Shown here: positions 26,916 through 39,977 of the stretch, one piece after another
Numbering within the stretch: the stretch's first letter is position 1
Layout of the letters: every line of letters begins with the position of its first letter
DNA from: Monosiga brevicollis MX1
Lineage: Eukaryota; Opisthokonta; Choanoflagellata; Craspedida; Salpingoecidae
Length of the DNA: 64,000 bases
NCBI RefSeq assembly: GCF_000002865.3
Contig: NW_001865039.1
Coordinates: forward strand, 1,144,504 to 1,208,503
Direction of reading: 5' to 3'
Program-made: the position numbers and the translations under genes
The notes under the pieces: model-generated
Database searches by the model: none
Seen by the model: the letters and a program-made list of their open reading frames with translations, nothing else
Told to the model about the DNA's origin: nothing

Positions 26916-29900
26916 ATGGCGCTCGCGTCATCCCATGGCAGTTCCACATCTGCGGCATCTCTGACCGATCTTGTAAGCTGTTAAACCCCTGTGCTGACAC
27001 TCGAGGGCCGACTCGACCCTGCCTCCCACGCCCAGCTCATCGAGGCTGTGTATCGCTGCCTTGCTCGCTGTCGATAGGCCGACTCACTGGCGCTCGTGCC
27101 CTGCCAAGAGATTGGTCACAACGACACGTTTCGCAGCATCGAGCTTTTGCGTAGCACGTGAGTTTGGGCCCGCCCCTCTGCAATTGTGCGGCAGGCAGAC
27201 GCCACTGCAAAAAAAGCTCTTGTGGATATTCGGTGCATCGAATCTCATGCCGAACCAACGCCGCACACCCACGTCTGTGCACGCGCTCACACACCCACGT
27301 AAACACACAGAGGGGGCACCATTGAATATGGCTTGTACGTTGGCATTTTGGATGGTGATGCAGTCATGCCGGAAACCATCCGCCCAACGGTACGCCTAGC
27401 TCAACCCAGACACGGCGAGCCCACTCCACATCGCATGTTTTAAGTCGCCTAGGAAAGACGAACGCCGCGCCTCGCATAATCCCTGGTGGTTGTAGCTGGA
27501 CTATGGCCTTGCTATCGGCTGTGAGTCGACGATCGAAATCGAAGGTAAATCTAGAGCGCCACCTGGCACCCCAATCCCGAGTCAGGCTCTGCACTGACAT
27601 GCTCAATTTGACGGCGCCCAGAGCATTCCGCAAGCGAGGCATTGTTGACCATCTCGGGCCAGACCATCCAACCTGGTTCGTATCGCATCAATGCAAAGCC
27701 AGGCGTCGTTGTTCGTCCGAATAAACTGATCATGTCCTTGGCAACGACACCTCGCTTTGCACATAACACACTCCAAGGGGGCATTCGGTTGATTCAGCAG
27801 AAGCTGTACCGATTTGCGCTGGAGCACCGTCCCATGGTGGACCGGCTAGTCGAAGCATTTGCCCAAGGTACCCGCGTCACTGCATTGGCTGGCTCCCCTC
27901 GACCTGATGGTCCCTCGTAAAACCCGTCTCACGTCCCCACGTGCGCACAGCCAAACAAGGCCAAGTCGCTGGCGACAACACCCACGTCTGGCTGTACAAC
28001 AGCATTTGCCGACGCTTCAATCGTCGGGCGTCGTCCAGCATCAATGCCAACTGGCACCGTTCTGTTTTGCGTAAGGTCATATCGCACCAATCCTGGGCCG
28101 CCTGCTCAGCTCCAACACCGTTGACCCCGACACCATCGCGCGATCGTGCATGTTCCATGACAGTATCACTGGACGAGGATGACCCCGAAGGGGAGGAAGC
28201 CGAGGCGACAACAGCCGTGGCTGAGGACGATCGGCTCTCCTTTGCCGCACAGCGCGGCCTGTCCTTGAGCGATACCAAGATCCAATCCTGGAAGGAAGCG
28301 TGGATTCGCAAGCAGATGCAGACCAGAGAGTCAGAGTTTACACAGACCGAGCCGTTGTCGGTCGCCATTGGTATGTCGTTTCTGTGGGCTATCTGCCGAC
28401 TGTGCCTGCCATACTATGCCGTCCATAAAGTGCTCAACCTAAAGCTGCACCGCTGGTGGTACCTCCTCTCAGGCACTTACAACGTGAATGGGCGTCGTCC
28501 CGTTGACGAACATGGGCCTGTTGACCTCTCACCCTGGGTAGCCCAGGACGACCCTGCCGATCTCTACGTGTTTGGGTCGGTATCGGTTTGCCTTTGGACA
28601 CGCTGTCGCCCGCAGCAATGCCTCACACGGTCGACCGTGTGGTGCCATGCTCTACCCACAATCATAGGTTCCAAGAGTTGGATTTGAGCAAAGAAGCCTT
28701 CGTGTTTTCAGACACCAAGCGCGAGGAGGTTGGTGCAAAAGGCACTTGAAGCGGCATACCTAGTGTCACTCATTAAGCATGTGGCTCATAGGAATGGTCA
28801 GAGGCGCTGGCCAAGGCACTGCCCCGTTCCGAGCGCTACGTTCGGGTTGGTTTCATGCTTTCATGTTGACAGCATGCGCACCATGTGCTTGGTGGCGAAC
28901 TCTCCGTGATACAACTTTTTGTTTTCCTTCCACGCTCTCCATCTCATCGTTTCATATTGGGCAACTCATCTGCTCGGGCAACGTAGCTCAAGTCACGCCA
29001 GCTTGTGGGCATGCTCATCGTCGTGTTTGTGAAAGCTCGTTGGACGCCTTACATTACTCGTCTTCATTCTGATGCCGTGGGATGCGGCGTAATGGGCGTT
29101 TTGGTACGGCTTTTTCTCAAATTGGTCAATCCAAGGTCAAGGCCTTTGATCAACTCGTCTGTACGCGGTCTGATCCACGGTTCGCCGGTTTGTTGCTGTC
29201 CCTAGGGCAACAAGGGTGGTGTTGCTATTAGTTTGACGATCAAAGACACTGACATTTGTTTTGTTGCCACACATTTGGCGGCCCACGACGATGCGGTCGC
29301 TCGCCGCAATCAGGCACGTATGCGCCACTGACTTTGTTCGCGCAGGATTGGTGGCATGGCACAGTTGCTTATGGCGCTGGCCACAATCTGTCATTGAGCC
29401 GTCCCACAGGACCATCATGAGGTCATCCGTCGGCTTGGCTTTGAACGCATGGGGCCAGGCATCCGCAGTTTACAGGGTAAGTCTGCTGAATGCGAGAACA
29501 GGTTGCTTGCAAAGGGGTGGAAACGCGTAAGCGTTTTTGTGCGTCATGGTCGAGACCTCATGTGTGGTTTCGCTTGCGTGTTGGTATGGCGGCAGAGCAC
29601 GATTATTTGTTTTGGTTGGGTGACCTCAACTACCGCATCGATGCCCCATGTATGTCGAGTATTGCCGATGCTTGTAAACCTTTCTTCGGCTTGACCCTGC
29701 ACGACCCATCGCGAGGTTGTGTCGAGTTGTGTCGAGTTGTGTCGAGTTGTGTCGAGTTGTTTCGTGTTTTCTTGTTAATGTTTTAATCGTGTCGGACACA
29801 ACAGATGCCAGCGTGCGTCAGTGGGTGGAGCAGCAAAATATGGAAGAGCTCATCAAGAACGACCAGCTCAAGGCTCAACAGACTGCAGGTCTTGCCTTTG

Positions 29901-32447
29901 TGAGGTTCAAAGAGCCACCGATTGAATTCATGCCAACCTACAAGTTTGATCCTGGCACGGACACATGGGACACCAGGTGGGCTGGTCACAACCGTTCTGT
30001 GGGTGTCCATATCCAATGACATGCTATGACTTCCGGCCTTGGGTCGAAGAAACGGCTCTGGCCTCTTGACTGACTGCTCTGCTCGTGGAATCCAGTGAGA
30101 AACAACGCACGCCTTCGTACACGGACCGAATCCTCTACTATGAGCCCGATGAGGGGCAGCGCTCCTCCGTCAACAAGGTGAGATGGTCACGTCTTGCTGC
30201 ATGGTTGTTGTCCTGCAGTCGTGAGGGTTGCAGTTTGTTGGCCCAGTGCGGCGTGTCCGGTTCTTCACGTGCGTCTGGCCGTGGTCATAGGTGGCTAACA
30301 TTGAGTACACTTCCGTGCCTGAGCTGCGCGTCTCGGACCATAAGCCCGTTCGCGCGCGCTTTCTGATTCAGGTTTGGCACCATCCTGACGCCATCAAGTT
30401 CGTTGAGGTGTAGCAGCCTGCTCAACGCCTTTCTTGCAACTCTGGTATCTTTTGCAGGTGGCCTCGGTCATTGCAGACAAGTATCGAGAAATTTACGTTT
30501 CAGTATTGCGCCAACTGGACGCCCTTGAAAATTCAACCATGCCCACGATCGAAGTGGATACCCAACAGGTTTGCGCATGTGCTGTCATGTCTGCTGTGAT
30601 CCGTCCACCCACGCGATTGTGTTTGCGTGGTGAATAAGGCCATTTGATCGGCTGTCATGGCTGCTCACACCCACGGTGCTTATTAGTTTGACTTTGGCGA
30701 GTGCAAATTTGGATTCAACAAGTCTCAGTCCTTGACAATTCGCAACACCGGGCCGGTGCGTGCTTCAAAAACGGCCAGGCACATAATTTTCTCGAGACTC
30801 ACACCAATATTACAACCGCGTCATGGCTCTTGTTTCGAATCGCAAATGCAAGCGCAGGTGGCTGCCAGCTTTGACATTGTGACAGATCATCTCGAAACAG
30901 GCACTTTACCAAAGTGGCTACTCGTGGATGGCGGTGCCAATGTTATTCTTCAAGGGCAAGAGGTGTGCAAAGTTTTTGCGAGTTGTGGCTTACCCAGCTC
31001 GAGCACTTGAGCAAAATATTGACCAGGACCAAACTCCAACACCGTAGGCCAAGTTACGATTTACCGTCCGAATCAGCGTGGATGCCGCAGCCGACCTGAA
31101 CGTGGGCAAGGTCCGTCATAGAGGAAGGGCGGGTATCACAAAAGGCCTGTTTGGCACATGTGGCGTCGTCTGTAAATTTGGATCTAGTTTGATCACACTG
31201 TTGCGCTGGATCTGTTTTGTCCTATCAGGATGCGATCCACGTCATCCTCATTCTGCGCGTTAAGAATGGGAAAGACTTTTTCATTACCATCGGGGGCACC
31301 TATGTGCCGACGTTTTTGGCGCGCACGCTGGAGGATTTGACATATCTCAACGTTCCTGCACGGCAGCATCCACTTGAGCCCATTGTGCGAAAGGAGGCGG
31401 GCATGCACGTGCCCAAGGAAATTTGGCTGCTCGTCAATCGTTTGTTAAAGGACGGCTTGAATAACGTACGCTCTGCCTACTGGCTTGTTATGAGTGTCGC
31501 GCTTTTGGCAATCCTGGGATGGGGTTTTGTCTTTTGGTACCCGCAGGCGCTGTGGTGTTTAACGAGCTTGGCGGGTGGTAGACATCATTGTTTTACATTC
31601 AAGGCAAGCCGGAGGAGGTGGATAGCATCATTGAGGCCTTGGATACAACGCTTGAGTTGCCACCCGGTTTGTTGATTGAGTGTTGGGGACGGGAGCCAAT
31701 GTGCATTGTTTCAGTTTGAAAGTGATATTTGCCTACTGTGGAGCGGGCTGTGCAATGACTCGGCGTGGCAAATGGTGTTCATTGCCACCGTGTGTGTGGG
31801 TGATTGGCGACTAGACATCTCCATTGAGGCCGTAGCCACGACATTGCTGCACGTGTTAAACAGCTTAAGCGAGCCGGTGATCCCTCGTCAGCTGTATCAG
31901 CGGTGCATGGAGTGCGCCCATGCGCCCATGCTCTGCCAGCAGGTTGGTTTGGTACAGGCTGGGGTCACTATGCATGCTTGTTGAGGGACAAGCTCATCAT
32001 TGCGTCTTGTCACTGATGTGGTTGATGGTGGTGATCAACTAGTTGGTCGCTGAATTGCCTGCTCCTTCTCGGTACACGTTTGAGTACGTCATGGCATTGC
32101 TACGCGAGATTATCGCGAGCCACGAGAAGAAGCAGAGTGTCATCAACATTTTCGGTACGGTTGGCTAGGTTGTGTCGAGCTTTAGCAGAGACATTCTCTC
32201 ACTGAGCAGAGTATCGCTAACCATTGCGTTGCGCGGACGGGTTTCTAGCCGCCATGTTCGCGCCAATTTTGCTCAAGAGTCCACGGAGTGGAAGCGTTCG
32301 AAACCGAAACAGCGTCATGGGTGAGTGTGTGATCGGATTTGTGAGGCCATGAGAAAGTCGCCGGCTGGCTGACAATGTCGCGCGTGTGTACCATGGTCAA
32401 CAGATGACCAGCGGGCCATTGAATTTGTGCGCACCTTTTTGCACTAA
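26916..32447 (+). CDS. OCRL: Inositol polyphosphate 5-phosphatase OCRL/INPP5B (5-phosphatase, ASH, RhoGAP-like)
   Basis: Type II 5-phosphatase that removes the 5-phosphate of PI(4,5)P2 on endosomal, Golgi and ciliary membranes. The gene has about 20 exons. The start ATG 26916 (MALASSHGSS) splices at 26972 to DSLALVPCQEIGH. An N-terminal region of about 250 residues is beta-rich and unassigned. The phosphatase domain begins IGTYNVNGRRP (28473) and has FQELDLSKEAFVF, RQLVGMLIVVFV, GNKGGVAISL, FVATHLAAHD, WLGDLNYRID (about 29613), PPIEFMPTYKFDPGTDTWD, TPSYTDRILYYEP and RVSDHKPVRARF. The ASH domain follows (FDFGECKFGFNKSQSLTIRN...FFITIGGTYVPTFL). The RhoGAP-like domain (VPKEIWLLVNRLL...SEPVIPRQLYQRCMECAH...LPAPSRYTFEYVMALLREI...APILLKSPR) ends DDQRAIEFVRTFLH, TAA at 32445. 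Confidence 0.93.
29710..29765 (+). repeat. 10-bp tandem repeat in an OCRL intron
   Basis: The unit GTGTCGAGTT is repeated about four times (29716-29760) in the intron after the WLGDLNYRID exon. It is a non-coding minisatellite. Confidence 0.8.
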
Positions 32448-32769
32448 GTCCAACCGGAAGGTGGTGATGTGAATTTGGGCGCGATGGGCCATGGGCCTGG
32501 ACTGTTTCGGTTTGCCGCGTGATCAGAATGGAAGCCGTCAAAGAAGTGTGATGGTTCAGGTCTGGTGTTACGCCGATGCACACCACCATGGTCTCTGTGC
32601 GTACACATTACTCTCTCTTTTGTCGATTCAGGGTGGGAGGCGGGTTCACAGTACACACGGGCGGGGGCGGTCAGGTTTCTACAACTACGGGCCCATCTCC
32701 ATCGTCCTCGTCGTCAAAGTTCCAACTGTAGTAGGCAGACAACAAGCTGCATGATGGCGAGGGTCGAGG
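32448..32769. other. Convergent 3' spacer OCRL / AAR2
   Basis: About 320 bp between stop codons of converging genes. No coding sequence was recognised. Confidence 0.55.
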
Positions 32770-34296
32770 TCAATGCATGGCGGCGACAGTTGAGGCTCTG
32801 GCCGCGGGGTGGGATTTGAGGCGGTCGGACGTGTAGGCGTACCTTTTGAATTGGTGTGCGTGGGTTCGGACGTGCTGGGCCACGTTGTCGGTGTGCTCGG
32901 CATGGGCGAAGAAGGCTTCGAGGGCGTGCACTAGAAAATTGTTGCTCGCCACGATATCGAAAAAAAAGTCGCTGGGGGTTTCTTTGAGTTGATAGTGCAG
33001 GACGCCTGTGATGACAAGAGGGGCAGGGTAAGACATTGAGGGCATTGGCGCGGCGGTTGATGAAGGACGAGCAAGCGCCTCCAGCCAGGGGGTGTGAAGA
33101 AGCAAGTGACAGACCCATGAAGTCAATGTAGAGTTGCGGGTGATCTGCAATGGCTTGACCCGAGTTGCAGAGAAGCGCGACGAGCTGCTTCCAAGTTTCA
33201 AACGCCTCGTATACTTGGCCCACAAGGAAGCAGACAAAGGCATACTGGAGCTCAGCAAGCAGCTCGTTGGGGTCTACCAGGGCTCGCCACCAAAAGTGAG
33301 GCAAGCCGGAGTGAAACAAGAACAGAAACCAAAACGAAGAAAAAGCAAAAACGATGCAGCTAATACTGTGTCTGCGCGCGTTGAGACCCAGTCGAGAGCG
33401 AGCGGGTGAGCGACTGACCGTGGGCAAAGTGGGACGTGAGCACTTGCTGGAGGGTGTAGGAGCGGTCGAGACTGTGTTGGGTCACCTGGGCCGGGGTGGC
33501 TCCAGGTGGAAAGAGGCGGCGGGGTACTTGAACAAAGGGAATCTGTACGGTCGAGGCCGGACGCATGTCACGCCAAGCATCTTTGTGGGTTTCGAAGATG
33601 GATTGAGCGGGTGTGGCGGGTTGTTCCTCGGTGCCAGCAGCGGCTTGGTCGGGTCGGTCGCTGCGGCGGCTGGTCAAGACCTGCGCGCCTTCGAGCTCGG
33701 TGGCCGAGCTGATGTATTCGCAGGTGGGTTGCAAACGTGCCAGAGTGGCGCGAGTGATTTTCGAGGTCAGGGAGATCCATGTGGACAGGGTTTCTTCGAG
33801 CGGGTAGGCAGCGAGGTAGGGGTCGAGGCCAACGTAATCATCGCGCACGCGCTGTTGCTGGTCGGCGTCAGCGTGTGTGTTGACAATGTGCTCTTCAGTT
33901 GGGTCCCACTTGAAAATGAGCACGTCGCCTGGCGCTGTGTGGACAAAGTAGCCGATGCGTGGTCCCAAGTGTTGGCCGTGCTCGCTTCGGCTCTGCCGCG
34001 CACTACGGCGGATCAGGGGGTTCGTTGGAAGGGGTGAGGTCAGAGTGGAGAGGGCGTAGCAAAAATGGGTACATCTTTTTTTTTTTTTTTCAGGGGGCAG
34101 CATAGCGAGGACAATGTGCACGGTGGTACCTGCAGAAGACGTAGTGAACGCCGGCGGGAACGAGTTTGACCCCTTTGAAGCGTGCTGCCGTGTGCCATGA
34201 TTTGTAATCAATACCAAACTCTGATCCCACGGGTACATCAAGGACCAGGACCAAGGCCCCACTGCTCAAGATTTGCTCTGGCTGCAGCGACTCCAT
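32770..34296 (-). CDS. AAR2: AAR2 splicing factor (U5 snRNP assembly)
   Basis: Cytoplasmic U5 snRNP assembly chaperone that holds PRP8 until BRR2 replaces it (established for yeast and human). Minus-strand exons 34130-34296, 33419-34002, 33115-33273 and 32770-33005 join in phase to 381 residues, against 384 in human. N-terminal beta domain: LVLVLDVPVGSEFGIDYKSW, FKGVKLVPAGVHYV and GPRIGYFVHTAPGDVL. Then LAAYPLEETLSTWISLTSKI, and in the C-terminal helical domain LFPPGATPAQVTQHSLDRSY, ELQYAFVCFLVGQVYEAFE, WKQLVALLCN and ETPSDFFFDIVASNNFL. A Gln/Ala-rich insert lies around residue 190. The start at MESLQPEQIL fits the family, and the open frame further upstream is not needed. Confidence 0.95.
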
Positions 34297-35431
34297 CCCA
34301 CCGTTCAAGAATTGGGACCCCCTATAGTTCCATGCACCAGCGCCCCCCAACGTCTCGCCAACGCGCGCGCTCGTGTCGTCGTCGTCGTCGTCGTAGTCCT
34401 CAATCGACACAAAATATCTGACAAATCGAACATCTGACAACCACCGCTCTGTTCGTGTGTCTGCAACAGATGGAAGTATAACTATAACCACACTTTAAGA
34501 AGTTGTGCCCAAGCGGTTCGTCGTTGCGTGCGGTTTGGCGTCCATGTGACAAGAGAGAGAGAGAGAGAAGAGAGAGAGAATGAATAGAGAAGAGAGAGAG
34601 AGAGAGAGAGAGAGTCCAACTCCTAAACTCCTCCTTTAGCAAGTTTCACCCACAAAACGTCTCTCTGTCTCTGTCTCTCTCTCTCTCTAAAATCCAAAAA
34701 AAAAAAAAAAGTCGTTGTTGTTCAGCACATGTTGGCTCGATTTCATTTTTTGTGCCTGTGCCCTTTCCCATTCTCGCCGCTTTTGCGCTGTTTCCGCTAG
34801 CTTCCCGGTCTTCTGGATCGCCTCTTGTCTTGAACAGGCTGGGCAGGCGTCGTCTTTGCTATTCCCTTCTTCTTCCTCATCGTGCGCGTTGGGCTTTTGG
34901 CTCTTTGCTTCCAAGAGGTGAGGAAGAGCCCCAAGCCCCACCAGTTCCGCGTGCGACGCTCGTTGACGACGACCGATCGTCCTGCACTTTGTGCTCACTG
35001 CTCCTCGTTCTCGTTCTCGTGTCGACAGCCCCGTATCTCAAACCGCACCAACACCATTTCTAGCTTGTGTTCGTTGTGTAGCCCCATCCCCCACCCATTG
35101 TCGCCGGCCACCGTGCCGCCCCGACGTGGCATGATTGCCGCTCGCAAATCATGGACGTGACAGTCTGACCGGCCTAGCGTGGTTCAATAGCCACATCCTT
35201 TGCCCTTGTGATCCCTTGTACAGCCACGGGCTACGTTCCGGTTTGAGTCATCCCCCTTGACTCTTCTTGACTCCCCCTTCTTCATCCTCTACCTGTTTCA
35301 AGGCTACAAACCCTTGAGCAGAGTGATGCGTCAAGCCTAAGGCCTCGACGTGTGGGTCGACAGGAAGCGTGACGTTATCGGCTCAATCAATACAGCACGT
35401 TGCGTTGCACAGCGTGGCAGTTTCCGCAACA
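34297..35431. other. Long spacer with GA repeats between AAR2 and the RasGAP gene
   Basis: About 1.1 kb. It contains (GA)n/(AGAG)n tracts at 34551-34615, a (CT)n tract at 34660-34688, and A15 at about 34696. Open frames exist on both strands between 34710 and 35160 but show no family signature. They may be UTR, or an unrecognised 5' exon of the RasGAP gene. Confidence 0.5.
34551..34615. repeat. (GA)n microsatellite
   Basis: Interrupted GA dinucleotide tract just upstream of the AAR2 5' end. Confidence 0.85.
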
Positions 35432-38400
35432 ATGGACGCGACTCTGCCGGGCTTGTGCCGACGTCCGCTGCCCCGATTCCACGACGAAGATCATGCTCTA
35501 TTGCTGGAACTGCCCGAGCCCCGTGCCAATAGCAGCCTCGCCAGTGCGGTGACCATCCCCCTGCGCTTTCGCCTATTTTGGGAATCGGTACGGCACCAAG
35601 GCTGGACATGCCAGATGGCCTGCTTCCCCCGTTTCTTCTGCTGGGCGCCGTTGCTATAATCTCGATGGCCTCCTTGGCTCATGGCCGTGCATGCCGTGCT
35701 ACTGCAGGGTGCGGATCAAGGCTGGCGCGAAGCCTCAGCCCATGCTGCCAGCTTGTATGGTGCTCTGGCCCAAAGCGACTTTGACATTCTTTTAGCGCTT
35801 TGCCAGCGTAGGTGCAAGGAATCACAACCTCACACTCCTGCCTCCCGGGTGACCTCTTGTCAAGTTGCTCATTTTGTCTTTTTTGGGTCTTTGCGCATGC
35901 TCGGCTACCTTGGACGCAGACGATGATGAATTTCTGACGCCAGAGACCTGCCGGGCTCTATTGGCCATTTTGGATGTCGGTGGCGGTCTAGAAACCTTCT
36001 TTACGCGTTTGATCGAACACGAACTCCAGAGCATCCACTCTGTGCGTCAACCTCTTGCGTGCTCCTGGCCCCCTTGCCTTCTTGCTGAATATTTGGCAAT
36101 GCTCGAGTACAGGTCTCATTGTGGCTTCAACTTCAATGACGCTGACATGCTGTTAGGCCGAAATGCTGTTTCGTGCCAACACGGCAGCCACGCGACTCAT
36201 CTCAGCCTATTTTCGCATGACGGGTCGCTCCTTCATGCAAGCCGCCCTCGTGCCATCCATTCAGGATGTCTGCAACTCAGTTCCTGTCGACGGTGAGTCG
36301 ATGCCGACTGTTGGATAGCATCCCTTGTCAGCTTTTTGTGGGCGCGAGGGAAAGGGTTTCTCTCCAAGCGATGGCCATGTCTGCTCACATTATCACGCGC
36401 AACGCGCTGTTGTTTCCTCTCGTGCAGCTGACGCCAACAATCAGCTCTCCAGCACCGTCATTTCGGCATGCCAGGTTCGACGAAGCTGCATTCACAGAGC
36501 TTTGCTTTCCATCATGCATGCGCCACAGCGGCCAACCTGACTATGGAAACCTCTCGCTTGCGTTCTGCTTAGACCATCGCCGACATGATTACTCAAAATG
36601 CCGTGCGCCTCACGGGCTCTATGCGCAATCTGCTGGCGCTCATGTATCGTTATGTGGATGAAAAGTTTCCCGGGCACGGCGTAACCGTCATCCGTTCCGT
36701 CATTTTTCTACGCCTACTCTGTCCTGCCATCGTCAATCCCGTGCAACATAGCCTCATTGTACGTGTTGGTCACCACATGCGACGTTGTGAGGAACCACAC
36801 AGAAAATACATACAACTGTCGCTTGATCGACGTAGCTGAACATACACGTAGTCCTCGCCTTGTAAAGGCAATGTTTTTCAAAAGGAGTGAGTCTACCAGC
36901 GCTCACCTGCTTGTAATCATTCCCCACGCGCAGGATCGAAGCCCCGAGCGGGCTCACTTTCGTTCCTTGACAGCCATTGCCAAGCTGCTGCAGCAACTCG
37001 CCAATGTGACCGGTGCGTGCGAGCACGCGTGCATCCGTGACGAGGCTCAGGCTGAGACGACGCTCGAATCTCACGCGCCTTGCTCGTTGTTGATCCTCTC
37101 AGGGACCACGGACATCAAGGTACCGGCCTCAGTGGAAACGAAAGCAGCCCGCAATTTCTTGCTGCAAAATCGCACTGCCATGGTGCGTTTTCGTTTTGTT
37201 TTGTGCTTGCGTTTTGCGCCCTGGCATCGCCACTCGAACCGGGCACCGGTTGCGCCTCAGCACAGAGTGCCTCGTGCTGACTTGTGACGGGCCATTTGCT
37301 TTCTTAGATGTCATTTGTGGAATACTTGGTCGAGGCGGATGGTGAAGCTAAACTCGAGCCCGATAAGGCCTGCTTCAACGCCAGCATGGCCCTTCACATC
37401 GAACCTGCACTTTGGGTATGCAGTGCCTGTCGCTTGGTCAACCGGTATGTACCGTCCGTCCCTTCAGAGCAAGTCGCGCAATCGATGAGCATATCCTCCA
37501 CTGAGAGAGCCCACACTTGTTTCAGAGAGGCCTCTTTCCGTGATTGTGATTGCACGATCGCCTCACTCCTGCCTCAATGCCCTTTTGCTATGGCGTATGC
37601 TGTCCGTCATCCAGGCTGCATCGGCGACAATGTTTTCGATGTCATCACCCCTGGATCAATCAACCAAGCCGACGCTCGTATCATGGGTGAGTGACTCGCT
37701 TCTCCGTGGATTACTGCAGCTTGTGTCGTCATGATCGTCAAGTCACGTGTCTCTTTTTTTCGGTGGGGCAAATGTTTAGTCATCCTCTCGATGTGGCGGC
37801 GGGCATTGTTGCGCGATCCATTGCACCACATTTGCCATCTGTTTTGACCGAGCTGGGCGAGCGTCCTGCCGTGCGAACTACCATCACGTTCACTGCCAAG
37901 GTCCGTTTAGCCTTCTGCTCGGTCTCACTGGCTGTGGCTGTATGGTGTTTGCTGTCTTGCCGGGTGTCGCTTGGCGCATCTGGCCGCACATGTGTACATC
38001 TGCTCGAGCTCAAAGGGTCGGTTTTGCTTCTAGGAACTGTTGCTGGAAGCTTCAGCGGCAGCATCACGGGCATCGTCTGAGGGCGCATCAAGGCGCACGA
38101 GTCGACAAAGTGGCTTGGGCACAGCCCAAGCTACCGTTCCAGACTCCTCCAACACCTTTGTGCGTCCGAGCTGACCTCGTTCCTCGTGCTTGTTTTGGAG
38201 TCGGACCCCTTTTCCTACCGTGAAGTTCATGCATGGGAGTTGTGCTCACGTCGTCTGCACCTGCGTTGCATTTAGGTTCTGGTGGCGCGGCTGCAGGAGA
38301 TTGTCCTCCGCGATGATGCCATCCTTTTGCGTGCCTTGATGCGCAAGCCGTCAGCTCAAGTGCGTGTTTGTCGCAGTGTGTGCGCGTGTGTGACGCTTCC

Positions 38401-39917
38401 TGCCAAATCGTGGGGTGGAGGCGACTCGGCTCGTGTTGCCAGCATCTCATTTCCGGTGGCCATCCTTGGTTCTGCTCGTCGCGATGTAGCGCAACTTTCA
38501 TCAGGTTACGCTGGTGGCCATGTCACGAGGAGTCGGACTGAGCTTTGTTCGCCACGCTTTGTTGGACACGCTGCCCACCATCCCTGGCGATGCGCTGCGC
38601 TTCCTGGTCGATGTCCTCTCTCACGACGGCAAGGCAGCAGGCGAGGTAGCGGGATCACCGGCCTTGGCTCACGCTCGCCAAGCCTTGGTTGTGCTCCGAT
38701 CTTACTTGATCATGATGCTGGCCAAGCCTGCTCGTCGTATGCTGCACCATCCGCGCGTCCTCAGTAACGGATCAAGTCGGAATCCCTCCAGCGGCGCAGT
38801 GCCCACCTCGGATCTTCTCTCGGACTCGGCTGCCACCGTTACCGATGCCCCATCTGCGACCCCAACAGCGATGGGTCGACCCTCGCCTTCTCCACGTGCC
38901 TTGAGGGAGGTCGGAGAAGCTGTTGGAAGCACGGACGGGGGAGAGACGGATGCCTCCGACTCGTTGGGTGATAGCGGCTCAACTTCACCTCGCACAACTC
39001 CCGTGGTGGCTTGGCTGGAGCGCGTGGCGGCGAGCTTGCGCGCAGACCCCATTGTCTCGACCAGTGTGGCATGTCTTGGCTCGCAAACCGGTCTCAGCAC
39101 GGCATCCTGGTTACGTCTCATGGCTCAGCAGGCGGCTCTAGCTCAAATCGAGCTGGAACAGGCGCGCCTGGTCAAGGCCTGCGGTTGGGTACCGCCAGTT
39201 GTCTCCCCCCCGGTCAGTCGCGGGCCACGGAGTCCTTCGGCGGGGTTCAACACAGGTGGCAACGGCAGCGAGGGAGCTGTGCCTTCTTCACAGGCTGTGA
39301 GCGATGATGAAGCCGATGCGATGGAGGACGATGACGTGAGCGGCACCGAGTCAGACTTTTTGTCTGAGGGAACGCGATCGCCCTTTACCAGTCGCGGCCC
39401 CACCCGGGCGCCTTCGCGCATGGGCTCAAGCAAGGCTGCACGCGGTGGTGCGGCAGTCTCGGAGTTGCAAAAGTTTCGGGTGGTGCTGCATGGTGAAGCG
39501 GTGCGGGCCTGGTTGGCTGAAGTGGATCAGTCTTCCGAGCCCATGGCGCTAGCTCCGCCCATGGCGGCGTGGGGTGTTGCGCAGCGCGAGATGCTGCGCA
39601 CGACGCAGCGCCCGGGCTGGGGCCGATTGGAGCAGCGTTACACGATGAACATTCGTCAAGGCATATTGCAAGAATTTCATGACGTGTGTACTTGCCTACC
39701 TGAGCAAGCCATTGCTGAGACGCTCGCCCACACCGACGTGGCACGTCTGCACATTGTCTTGCAATATTTAGCGCCTGATGGGCGATTGAGGTGTGTTGGC
39801 GGTTGCTTTGGGAATCCTAGCGCGGGCGAGTGGGCGAGTGGGCAAGTGCCGTCAATCGTGTCAGGCGGTGTGCTCACGACCAGTTGTATTGTGCATCGCG
39901 CATGTGTGTGTGTGTGC

Positions 39918-39977
<60 letters not shown>

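Noticed and set aside
34880-35030. Possible C1 (DAG-binding) domain start, KPHQFRVRRSLTTTDRPALC then AHC
   Set aside because: The spacing from His to the first Cys is 16 instead of the usual 12. The remaining Cys/His ligands are not found downstream in any frame.
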